Assembly (NCBI GenBank): GCA_900547565.1
Contig: URHI01000114.1
Coordinates: 1 to 6,013, forward strand
Reading direction: 5' to 3'
Source of the DNA: an uncultured Eubacteriales bacterium
GTDB taxonomy: Bacteria > Bacillota > Clostridia > Oscillospirales > CAG-272
DNA length: 6,013 nt
The notes below the pieces were generated by a model, which was not told the DNA's origin, searched no databases, and saw only the letters and a program-made list of their open reading frames with translations. Of this stretch, positions 1-5,966 are shown piece by piece (position 1 is the first letter of the stretch; the number at the start of each line of letters is the position of its first letter). The position numbers and the translations under genes are program-made.

Positions 1-94
1 GAAGGCCGGGCAGCCAAATATCGGGGAAGCAAGTGCAGACTTGTTTCCTTATACCACGAAGGGATGTTCGGTTTTGACTGTCTCGCCTCCACCA
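1..94 (+). ncRNA. ssrA: Possible 3' end of tmRNA (partial, T-arm malformed)
   Basis: The stretch ends in CGCCTCCACCA, the usual 3' acceptor strand plus encoded CCA of bacterial tmRNA, and a strong plus-strand terminator begins 8 bases later. Upstream, GGAAGCAAGT pairs with ACTTGTTTCC (26-49) in a 10-bp stem with loop GCAG, as in a tmRNA pseudoknot or helix region; a GCAGACT motif and TTCGG occur in the expected order before the acceptor strand. The weak point is the T-arm. Instead of a GC stem closed on TTCGA, the sequence is CGGTTTTGACTGTCT, which lacks a proper 5-bp stem and looks several bases short on its 5' side. tmRNA rescues stalled ribosomes with SmpB, but this copy might be defective, divergent, mis-assembled or an attachment-site remnant. 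The 5' part lies outside the window. Confidence 0.45.
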
Positions 95-101
95 AAACAA
101 G

Positions 102-149
102 CAAATCCGAACTGTTTCGTTACGACGTAACTGTTCGGATTTGTTTTTT
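102..149 (+). terminator. Intrinsic terminator after the tmRNA-like end
   Basis: CAAATCCGAAC (102-112) pairs perfectly with GTTCGGATTTG (133-143), followed directly by TTTTTT (144-149). A small inner stem, GTTAC/GTAAC (119-123 with 127-131), sits inside the loop. The U tract fixes the plus-strand direction, so it ends the RNA at 1-94. The A-rich bases before the stem (ACCAAAACAAG) could give a weaker stop for minus-strand transcripts. Confidence 0.88.
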
Positions 150-172
150 ACTTTGATTATCCATATTAAACA

Positions 173-210
173 CACCGCCGAGAGCGACCTTTTGGTAGCT
201 TTCGGCGGTG
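173..210. terminator. Long hairpin downstream of the sigma-like pseudogene
   Basis: CACCGCCGAGAGC (173-185) pairs with GCTTTCGGCGGTG (198-210) and the stem continues through ACC/GGT to a TTTT loop, about 17 pairs with one mismatch and G-T wobbles. It lies 6 bases past the stop of the minus-strand gene ending at 217, where its terminator would be expected. The minus-strand tail is only TGTTTAAT, while the plus-strand side has the richer ATTATTTTATTTTT, so it may work in both directions or mainly on plus. The stem sequence CGAGAGCGACC recurs in the hairpin at 1337-1370. Confidence 0.6.
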
Positions 211-216
211 ATTATT

Positions 217-1220
217 TTATTTTTCAACACTCATCCAACAACCTTCTGCACCAATACCATCCTCGGGAGGTGTTAATACGCCTTTTTCGATAAGACATTC
301 AACAACTGCGTCAAGAATCGGCATACTCGCAAGGTTATTCGCCAATCTCCATTCTCCGAGAAGATAATCGGGAACAGACTTTTTGATAAGTTCTGCAACC
401 TTCGCTGCAACAATTTCAGCATCGGCATCGAAATATCCATTCTGCAAAGCATTACTGATATCAAATAGTCTGTTTCTATCAGAAAGCGCATTTTCAAGAA
501 TCTTAGTATAAAGCATATCTCCATCGCGATACAAATAGCCGCGCTCAATAGCTTTTGCTGCGTGCTCCTTCTCTTTTTCAGAAAGCAACGTAATATCAAG
601 ACCATCAATGGCACGGAGCGCAAGTTGAATCTGCGGGTCTTTAGACACATTGAGTCCGCAGCTAAAGTGTTTTTTAATACGTGTGATGTAGATATTATCA
701 AGATGAACGTTAGAGAATCCGCACACGTTTTGCGCGTCAACGCCATCCAAACACCGCCATAATATTTACCGTTATCTACATATCCAAACACGCTAAACGG
801 ACGATCTGTTTTTTCAACATCCGCAAAATGATTTTTCTTCAAAGCACACTCAACACAATACGAGAAGGCATCAGCAATATGGAATTCCTGCTGCCAAAGG
901 ATAAGATTCATATCAACTTTCTTGTTCAGATACGGGAAAGCAAGGTACTCTGCTTTATGTTCCTCAATATAGTTTGATATGGTTTCGCAGATCTTTGGCA
1001 ACTGCTCTGTATAAATTGCATTTGCTTTTTCAAATACATCCTTAAACGGATATACACTTTCAATCTCTCCGTCACTATGGGCGGCTTTAACGAGGGCATA
1101 GATTATATCCGAGCATAGTTCCTCTGCCTCGTAGCTGTCATTTGTTCTTGCATAACAAAAGCCAAATAGCTTATCAAGCAAGTAGTCGTCAAAATATTTT
1201 AGCAAGTCTTGTTTTTTCAT
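217..1220 (-). pseudogene. Sigma-70-like regulator, internally deleted and frameshifted
   Basis: Translation begins best at ATG 1220 (MKKQDLLKYF...), with GGAG six bases upstream; an upstream ATG at 1253 has no such site. Residues 1-59 resemble the start of sigma-70 region 2 of long clostridial sigma factors (FGFCYARTNDSYEAEELCSD). The expected continuation through regions 2.3-2.4 and region 4 is absent: after VYPF (codon end near 1044) the sequence passes straight to KDVFEKANAIY, matching my memory of the C-terminal half of the same family. A second lesion lies near 745. The frame reading FGYVDNGKYYGGVW continues as DGVDAQNVCGF in the -1 frame, as if TGGGAT had lost one G. The -1 frame then runs to TAA at 217 and ends CWMSVEK. 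Joined, it would be about 334 aa. Without regions 2.4 and 4 it should not direct transcription. Family assignment rests on the N-terminus; the C-terminal function is unknown. The segment is A+T-richer than its neighbours. Confidence 0.7.
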
Positions 1221-1299
1221 CTGTTTCTCCAAGCGATTGATCAATGCTTTCACTTATATAGTCCGCGCGTTTATGGAAATGTTAGGTGGGTTTTAGAAT

Positions 1300-1328
1300 A
1301 ATATATCATAAATTTATGAATTGGTCTA
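1300..1328 (-). promoter_or_regulatory. Candidate promoter with palindromic spacer
   Basis: Read on the minus strand, TAGACC (1328-1323; 4 of 6 matches to TTGACA) and TATATT (1305-1300; 5 of 6 matches to TATAAT) are separated by exactly 17 bp. The palindrome TCATAAATTTATGA (1306-1319) fills most of the spacer and abuts the -10 box, a usual place for a repressor operator. It would serve the sigma-like pseudogene starting at 1220, giving a leader of roughly 70 bases. Because the area is A+T-rich, chance matches are possible. Confidence 0.4.
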
Positions 1329-1336
1329 TAACGAAA

Positions 1337-1370
1337 CCACCGAGAGCGACCAAACGGTCACTCTCGGCGG
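1337..1370 (-). terminator. Hairpin overlapping the lipoprotein stop codon
   Basis: CCACCGAGAGCGACC (1337-1351) pairs with GGTCACTCTCGGCGG (1356-1370) around loop AAAC, with two mismatches. On the minus strand it is followed by GGTTTCGTTATAG after the stem start, a poor U tract, so termination may be weak or factor-assisted. The TGA stop of the lipoprotein gene (1360-1358) lies inside the stem. It shares CGAGAGCGACC with the hairpin at 173-210. Confidence 0.5.
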
Positions 1371-1765
1371 AGAATCTTTAGGCTTTCACACCCCAAATAC
1401 AGAGCGGTGTTTTCTCGTTCGGAACAATCAGTCTTGACCGTCTCAAAAACAGCATCACACTTATCCTTGTCAGACGTGGTGAATACAACAAAGCTACCGG
1501 TATACGCACCGACTATGGCCTGCGGTCTCAGGCATCCGAAACGCACGGCTTCAGTCTTGCCGATGATTTTTTCGGCAACGGTCTTGACATCAACTCCATC
1601 CTTGAGTTTAACCACGACCACGGAGTGTGTGAACCAACTATTTTTAGAATCCTTCTGCGTGTCTTTTGACGTGTCCCTTACGGTCGTCGTTACTGAAGAC
1701 GAGGTATCTTTTGGATCTTTATTCGTATTCTGATTGCAGGCAACAAGTGCCAAGCAGACAAGCAT
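1358..1765 (-). CDS. Small lipoprotein, DUF4358-like; start disrupted by frameshift
   Basis: The open frame begins at ATG 1765 and gives 135 aa. Its start, MLVCLALVACNQ, is the hydrophobic core and lipobox (LVAC, Cys 10) of a lipoprotein signal but lacks the positive n-region. A better ATG lies at 1797-1795, nine bases after AGAAAGG, but is one base out of frame. If its A run (1789-1794) had seven A instead of six, the protein would start MKKIITFGLAVMLVCLALVAC, a textbook signal. After a Ser/Thr/Asp/Lys linker, the body contains SVVVVKLKDGVDV and GAYTGSFVVFTTSDKDKCDAVF, resembling the second half of DUF4358 lipoproteins of Firmicutes; this match is from memory and tentative. It would be anchored to the outer face of the membrane. 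It is the third gene of the ECF operon, 33 bases after the anti-sigma frame ends. Either the gene is inactivated, the A run is variable, or the sequence has an error. Confidence 0.6.
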   Translation of the reverse strand: MLVCLALVACNQNTNKDPKDTSSSVTTTVRDTSKDTQKDSKNSWFTHSVVVVKLKDGVDVKTVAEKIIGKTEAVRFGCLRPQAIVGAYTGSFVVFTTSDKDKCDAVFETVKTDCSERENTALYLGCESLKILRRE

Positions 1766-1829
1766 AACAGCCAGTCCAAACGTAATGATTTTTTCATGGT
1801 GAAATACCTTTCTGAATTTTCTGAAAATT

Positions 1830-2501
1830 TTATTTGGCGGAGTTACACTCCGCTGTCGTTTCCACTATGCGGTGCACAGTGGAGTAAACATCATCCTCTG
1901 CGGCATGATAACAATAGCTGTAGCCGCCGTGACTTCAGATAGCATAGCTGTGGTCGCCGCAGGTGTAAAAATACACCGTGACTCCGTTGTACATTACTGA
2001 GTTGTTAAGACTGCCGCCGAAAATACCGCTGATATCGCCTGAACCCGGCGCAACATACAGCCCGGATCCGTCTGTGTACCTGACATGGCCCTCTTTTGCG
2101 CTTTCTCCGTAGCTGAGCATAATATAGCTCTCCGCACTCTTGAAAGGCAGCCGCGGTACGCAAAAACCCAATGCCGCATCAAGCTCATCATAACTCCCGA
2201 CCTCGGTCATAGGACTCGGTGTCATTACAAAATCATTTGTATCGTCAACAGAGCTGACGACCGAATCCGTCGTTGGCCCCATGGGTATCAGGCCCTGACG
2301 ATGCCAGAGCATTGCTCAGCCGGCAAGAACGACCAGGCACGCCGCAGCCGCGCCTATAGCGCGTGCCGTACGTACCATGCGCCGGTGTCTTTCGGCTGCG
2401 ACAGCCGCGCGCAGCTTTGCGGCACTGTCGATACTCAGGCATTGCTCGATTAACTGATCGTCGATGCTGCCGACGGAGTCGATGAAATCTTGCTTTTTCA
2501 A
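1830..2501 (-). pseudogene. Anti-sigma-like membrane protein with two in-frame TGA codons
   Basis: The start is TTG 2501 (MKKQDFIDSVGSIDDQ), preceded by AAAAAGGGGGT at suitable spacing; it overlaps the sigma stop as TTGA, a coupling signal typical of sigma/anti-sigma pairs. Residues 1-45 are a charged cytoplasmic segment, and 46-61 (ARAIGAAAACLVVLAG) begin a membrane helix. Codon 62 is TGA (2318-2316), yet the frame continues as AMLWHRQGLIPMGP and a long extracytoplasmic domain. Codon 189 is also TGA (1937-1935). The frame goes on as SHGGYSYCYHAAEDDVYSTV, then 14 further codons to TAA at 1832-1830. The sequence around the second TGA (HSYAI, stop, SHGGYSY) resembles DUF4367-type C-termini, where a Trp often stands there, so TGG to TGA is plausible; this is weak family evidence. 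Intact length would be 223 aa. The product presumably sequestered the sigma factor encoded upstream. Both lesions could be single transitions. Confidence 0.7.
1837..1853 (-). other. Small hairpin at the end of the anti-sigma frame
   Basis: GCGGAGT (1837-1843) pairs with ACTCCGC (1847-1853) around a three-base loop. On the minus strand it is followed by CAAATAAAATTTT, too weak a U tract for a firm terminator call. It lies within the last codons of the read-through anti-sigma frame, just before TAA, and could reduce expression of, or protect the RNA end before, the lipoprotein gene. Confidence 0.25.
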
Positions 2502-3049
2502 ACCGATACCCCCTTTTTCAAAATACATTTTCTCAGCGCTTTCCGGGTTCTGAACAGCTTGACTGAAACACTGTTCTCACTCATTCCGGAACGCTCGGCC
2601 AGGCTTTGCACGCTTTCACTCATAAAGTAGCGCCGAATAAACAACACCCGTGCCTCCGCGCCTGTCTGACGGAGAAATTCGTCAATGTACTCCGTCAGCT
2701 CGGGGACGGTAGTATCGTCATCCCCTGTCGGCTGCTGCACGTCCTCGAGTTCAGAGAACATAATGCAGTCACTGTGACGCTTACGGCGATGATTATATCG
2801 GTATTTGTCAATAGCCGCACTGCGCACAAGTCGGCATAAAAATGAGCGCAGATAGCGCGGGCGGTAAGGCGGAATAAGGCTCCAAACCTTGATATAAGTA
2901 TCGCTGACCGCCTCATCGGCATCGGCATCATCCTACAGCACCCCTGAGGCTATGCTGCATAACAGCTCGCTGTATTCAGATGTCACCAATTCAAGGCCTT
3001 TTTCGTCTTGGCGAAATAACAGCTCAAGTATTTCGCCTTCCTGCTTTTT
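2498..3049 (-). pseudogene. ECF-type sigma factor, start codon missing and in-frame TAG
   Basis: One frame reads from AAA 3049 to TGA 2500-2498 (about 183 residues, normal for an ECF factor) with a single TAG at codon 39 (2935-2933). Region 2 spans about residues 25-95: EYSELLCSIASGVL, stop, DDADADEAVSDTYIKVWSLI, then RSFLCRLVRSAAIDKYRYN. Region 4 is near the C-terminus: LTEYIDEFLRQTGAEARVLF and the helix-turn-helix ESVQSLAERSGMSENSVSVK. CAG (Gln) to TAG would explain the stop. A perfect AGGAGG sits at 3060-3055, but the next in-frame codons are GTT GGT AAA AAG CAG, with no ATG, GTG or TTG at workable spacing; a lost start codon or indel at 3046-3054 is likely. A fragment from GTG 2827 could be translated but would hold only part of region 2. 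The factor would recruit RNA polymerase to stress or envelope promoters, controlled by the downstream anti-sigma gene, which overlaps it by four bases. Confidence 0.78.
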
Positions 3050-3054
3050 ACCAA

Positions 3055-3062
3055 CCTCCTTT
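3055..3062 (-). promoter_or_regulatory. Orphan strong ribosome binding site of the sigma gene
   Basis: AAAGGAGG on the minus strand is a near-perfect complement of the 16S 3' end, and it sits just upstream of the ECF sigma frame. The next bases, TTGGTAAAAAGCAG, put no in-frame start codon 5-9 bases away; the TTG directly abutting it is out of frame and too close. It marks where the lost start codon should be. Confidence 0.6.
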
Positions 3063-3080
3063 CCCGGTCCTTCACAAGGG

Positions 3081-3107
3081 ATACCAACATCAAGTCATAA
3101 ATCTTAC
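3081..3107 (-). promoter_or_regulatory. Candidate ECF-type promoter upstream of the sigma gene
   Basis: On the minus strand, TGTAAGATTT (its GTAAG at 3107-3103) resembles the TGTAAC-type -35 of ECF factors, and GTAT (3084-3081) follows after 18 bases as a possible -10. Many ECF operons are autoregulated from such a site. The match is imperfect (GTAAG instead of GTAAC), so this is a suggestion only. Confidence 0.28.
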
Positions 3108-3149
3108 ACTGTCCGGAATATTTTTTTTCGGAAAATTTTTCACCATATC

Positions 3150-3193
3150 AAAAACGGGTGTCAAAGCCGCATATTATTCGGCTCAGACACCCG
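3150..3193 (-). terminator. Intrinsic terminator of the flippase-MFS unit
   Basis: On the minus strand CGGGTGTC pairs with GACACCCG (3186-3193 with 3155-3162), and an inner stem AGCCG/CGGCT (3165-3169 with 3179-3183) closes a nine-base loop. TTTTT follows (complement of 3154-3150). It lies 10 bases past the MFS stop codon. The other side is also T-rich (GATTTTGTTTT), so it might act in both directions. It separates the transport genes from the downstream sigma operon. Confidence 0.85.
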
Positions 3194-3202
3194 GATTTTG
3201 TT

Positions 3203-4447
3203 TTAAGTATTGATCGAACTGTGCTTGGCAAGGCGCGCCAGCACAAGCGAAACCCCAATGCCCGCCACCGGAAACAGTGCGCCGCACAAAAGACCGGTTT
3301 TCATACCCAGCTGATTCGGCGAGAGACCGGACGATTGAACAAATCCCGACAAGGCGCCGCTCTGCATGACAAGATCGGTAACAATTCCAACCAGTTGCGG
3401 GCCGACCGAACTCCCAAAATCACCGCCCGCCGCCATAAGGGCATACGCGGCCACATCGGCTGACGGCACTCCTTCAGCCAGCATAAGCAGGCTGCCCGGC
3501 CACAGCATTGCAGTACAGAAACCGGTAAGCCCACAGGCAATAAGGCCGAGCAGGGGATACGGTGTCAGTGCGGCGGCAAGATAGCATGCAACCGCACCCA
3601 CAAAGCCACACACCACCACAGGATATATCCGGCGGCCGAACCTTGCATACAACACACGCCCCAGCCCCAGCATAAAAGCAAAGCCTGCCACACCGAAAAT
3701 ATCGCCGTACAGCTTGGACACCCCCAGTACACTTTCAATATAGCTTGAGCTCCACTGTGAGATCATGTTCTCGGCGGCACCGCCGAAAAATATTGACAGC
3801 ACGCACAGCACGACCCAACGGTTTCTGAACATGCTGACCGCTCCCGACGTTCGTTTTGGCGTTTCAAGCGGGGGAAGCGGAGCCCGTGAGAAAAGTATTC
3901 CGCCGCAGACCGGCACTACACACCACATCAGCGTTACATACTGCCAGTGCTCATTGCCAACAATACCAAGCAACAGTGTGGTAATAATCGCCACGCCGAC
4001 CACGCCCCAGGCGTAAATTGAGTGAAGCAAGCTCATGTCCCTTCCGGGATTGTCTGATGGTATTGCCGCTACCACCGGGCTGATAAGCACCTCACTCAGC
4101 CCCGCTGCGGAAGAAAACACCACCGTTCCCACTATGATAAACGCATACGATGCGCGTGGGAAAAGCATTGGCATAATTGAGAAAATAAGCAGTCCCGTTG
4201 TGGTTATCCAAGGAGTCAACCTCACAACGAGCGGGATATTGAAGCGATGTGAGAACAGCGAAAAAGTCATATCGATGATCAATTGAGTCAGGTAGTTCAC
4301 CGTAACCAGAAGGCCGAGGAGCGTATATGAAATTCCGTACTGCTCCCGGAAAGTCATAAACAGCAGCGGCGCAAGATTGACCACTGCCGCCATTGAAATG
4401 TTACTGGTGTAGCAGGCAAGCCGTGTAAGGCGATAGTTAATTTGCAT
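3203..4447 (-). CDS. MFS transporter, FucP-like
   Basis: This 414-aa protein has the length and hydrophobic pattern of a 12-helix major facilitator. Helices lie near residues 10-32, 41-62, 76-97, 100-125, 141-162, 167-187, 210-228, 246-266, 274-294, 297-318, 330-360 and 384-406, with a hydrophilic central loop at 188-209. LGRVLYARFGRR (about 262-273) resembles the conserved motif A between helices 8 and 9, and LLHSIYAWG (140-148) recalls the HSFYxWG signature of sugar-type FucP-like permeases. It would carry a small solute across the cytoplasmic membrane by a proton or other gradient; the substrate cannot be read from sequence. ATG 4447 is the only good N-terminal start, though its RBS (GAAAGAGAG, about 11 bases upstream) is weak. 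It starts 40 bases after the flippase stop, with no promoter evident between them, so co-transcription is likely. It ends at TAA and appears intact. Confidence 0.88.
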   Translation of the reverse strand: MQINYRLTRLACYTSNISMAAVVNLAPLLFMTFREQYGISYTLLGLLVTVNYLTQLIIDMTFSLFSHRFNIPLVVRLTPWITTTGLLIFSIMPMLFPRASYAFIIVGTVVFSSAAGLSEVLISPVVAAIPSDNPGRDMSLLHSIYAWGVVGVAIITTLLLGIVGNEHWQYVTLMWCVVPVCGGILFSRAPLPPLETPKRTSGAVSMFRNRWVVLCVLSIFFGGAAENMISQWSSSYIESVLGVSKLYGDIFGVAGFAFMLGLGRVLYARFGRRIYPVVVCGFVGAVACYLAAALTPYPLLGLIACGLTGFCTAMLWPGSLLMLAEGVPSADVAAYALMAAGGDFGSSVGPQLVGIVTDLVMQSGALSGFVQSSGLSPNQLGMKTGLLCGALFPVAGIGVSLVLARLAKHSSINT

Positions 4448-4487
4448 ATGTGACGTGTCTCTCTTTCAATGTTAGGATATGACGGGA

Positions 4488-5906
4488 TCAGTCGGACAGA
4501 TCGGTGCCCCTGCCGCGCAGTTGGGATATAGTCCCGCGGACAAGCCCCCACAGCGCCCGGAAATTGAGCGCCACAACCGCCAGTGCAAGCAAGAAGGCCC
4601 AGACATACCACAGGTGAGGCGTCAGCACCGTTACCACGCACTGTGCGCACAACAGCAGCGTCCCTGTCGCCAGCTTGAAATAGTTGACCGGAAAGCTTAC
4701 ATGACGCTGTGCAGTAATCGTCCGCACGACGAACACGACCGCATAGCTTACAGCGGTTGCGATCGCCGCGCCCTGCGCGCCCACAGACGGTATCATTATA
4801 ATATTGAGAACAATATTTATCACGGCTCCGAGCATCGAGGTCAGAAACGACATCATGCTCTTCTTTTTGACCAAATAAACACTCCCCATGAACGTAGTAA
4901 GCGCCGAAAATACCGACGCCAGCGTCAGCACGGGAATATATTCCCACGCTCCGTAATACGATTCAGCAAACAGCAGCCTTACAAATACCCGGCTTAGCAG
5001 CACCACGGCAGCACCGCCCGTCAGCATAAGCGCAGAATAGTAACCGAACACACGGCCGAAGAAAACTGACTTTGTCTTCTGCTCGGCATCTTTTACGGCG
5101 GAAAACTGCCACGCCTCATAAAATACCGAACACAGCAGAGTTATCAGCGTAGGGATTTTGTAGGCGGCGGAGTAAATGCCGTTTACCTCCTTGCCGCACA
5201 GCAGCGTTACAATATAGCGATCTGAAACATTGGTGATCCACCAGAATATCGTGGTGGGTATCATGGGAAGGCTGTACCGTATCAGCTGTCCGGCCAGCTC
5301 ACGTGAAAAGCGGCCGTTGCGCAGGTCGCGGTACAAGCGTGCGTAAATTATCAGCATAACGCTTACAAGCAGGTCGGACAGTACGACCGACAGCACGTAT
5401 CCCGTAACGCCCATATCGAGCACCAGCAAGAACAGCAGATTCAGGCAGATGACCAGGGCAGTGTTGACTATTCCCTGCACCGCAAACAGCCGTGGGCGGT
5501 CGCACGCCCGGATATACTGGGCACAGGCCGAGTGCAGATTGGATGCCAAAACATATACAACGATCAGCCACGCATACCCTGTGAACATGTCCAAAAAGAA
5601 CAGCACCGGCGATACTGCCAGAAACACCAGAGAGGCTATCCACAGAATCCGCAGTCCCGTTCTGAACACCGACGGCTTGTCCGCCCCCGAATCCAGCGTG
5701 AAACGGAACAACCCGTCGCACACTCCGGCACAGGCAAGCGGAATCAGCAGATTTGCCGTCTGTGAAATTAGGTCGGCCGTACCGTACTGCCCCGGCGTCA
5801 GGCAGGACGTATACAGCGGCATCAGCAAAAAGACCAGCACCTTTGAGGCAAAGGTGCCGATGCCGAGAATAAGTGTATCGGACAACAGTTTTCTGTATTT
5901 GTTCAT
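4488..5906 (-). CDS. Polysaccharide flippase, Wzx/MATE-like (MOP superfamily)
   Basis: The 472-aa product has the length and layout of polysaccharide biosynthesis (Polysacc_synt) flippases: basic N-terminus MNKYRKLLSDT, first helix from about 10 to 32 with LLMPLYTSCLTPGQYG, and about 12-14 membrane segments in all. Family hallmarks are YSLPMIPTTIFWWITNVSDR (211-230) and GIYSAAYKIPTLI (243-255). The C-terminal half has the repeated SVGAQGAAIATAVSYAV-type segment of the C-terminal polysaccharide synthesis domain, and the tail GRGTDLSD is hydrophilic. Such proteins move lipid-linked oligosaccharides to the outer face of the membrane for capsule, teichoic or exopolysaccharide assembly; the glycan here is unknown because no glycosyltransferases are in view. 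Start ATG 5906 has AGGGGT five bases upstream and a strong promoter. The reading frame is complete and ends in TGA. A role in exporting another lipid-linked product is possible. Confidence 0.9.
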   Translation of the reverse strand: MNKYRKLLSDTLILGIGTFASKVLVFLLMPLYTSCLTPGQYGTADLISQTANLLIPLACAGVCDGLFRFTLDSGADKPSVFRTGLRILWIASLVFLAVSPVLFFLDMFTGYAWLIVVYVLASNLHSACAQYIRACDRPRLFAVQGIVNTALVICLNLLFLLVLDMGVTGYVLSVVLSDLLVSVMLIIYARLYRDLRNGRFSRELAGQLIRYSLPMIPTTIFWWITNVSDRYIVTLLCGKEVNGIYSAAYKIPTLITLLCSVFYEAWQFSAVKDAEQKTKSVFFGRVFGYYSALMLTGGAAVVLLSRVFVRLLFAESYYGAWEYIPVLTLASVFSALTTFMGSVYLVKKKSMMSFLTSMLGAVINIVLNIIMIPSVGAQGAAIATAVSYAVVFVVRTITAQRHVSFPVNYFKLATGTLLLCAQCVVTVLTPHLWYVWAFLLALAVVALNFRALWGLVRGTISQLRGRGTDLSD

Positions 5907-5937
5907 ATCTGACCCCTGTTTTGTTTCTACCTAAATA

Positions 5938-5966
5938 ATTATATCCCGAGATACAGAAATAATCAA
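5938..5966 (-). promoter_or_regulatory. Sigma-A promoter for the flippase-MFS unit
   Basis: On the minus strand TTGATT (5966-5961; 4 of 6 to consensus) and TATAAT (5943-5938; perfect) are separated by exactly 17 bp. Transcription would begin near 5931, leaving a leader of about 25 bases with AGGGGT as RBS before ATG 5906. No other start signal competes with it. Confidence 0.85.

Noticed and set aside
61..94. GGGATGTTCGGTTTTGAC read as the 5' end of a tmRNA, giving a mini or permuted tmRNA
   Set aside because: It resembles some clostridial tmRNA 5' ends, but its first bases do not pair with the CGCCTCC acceptor strand, and the order is wrong for a permuted gene. A damaged 3' end is simpler.
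217..750. Independent 177-aa gene starting at TTG 750
   Set aside because: There is no RBS before TTG 750, and the sequence continues directly from the upstream frame (YYGGVW to DGVDAQ), so it is the 3' part of a frameshifted gene.
2085..2453. 122-aa plus-strand open frame opposite the anti-sigma gene
   Set aside because: No RBS and no recognisable protein features; it is antisense to a frame with clear anti-sigma organisation.
1830..3062. Genome-wide stop-codon reassignment to explain the in-frame TGA and TAG codons
   Set aside because: The flippase ends in TGA with no coding sense after it and uses TGG for its Trp codons, the lipoprotein ends in TGA, and one of the three internal stops is TAG. 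Ordinary nonsense mutations explain this better, though the TGA question is kept as a finding.
4354..4947. 197-aa minus-strand open frame across the flippase/MFS junction
   Set aside because: It overlaps the C-terminus of the flippase and the N-terminus of the transporter in another frame, has low-complexity Arg/Gly/Cys-rich content and no family resemblance. It is a shadow of high-G+C coding sequence.
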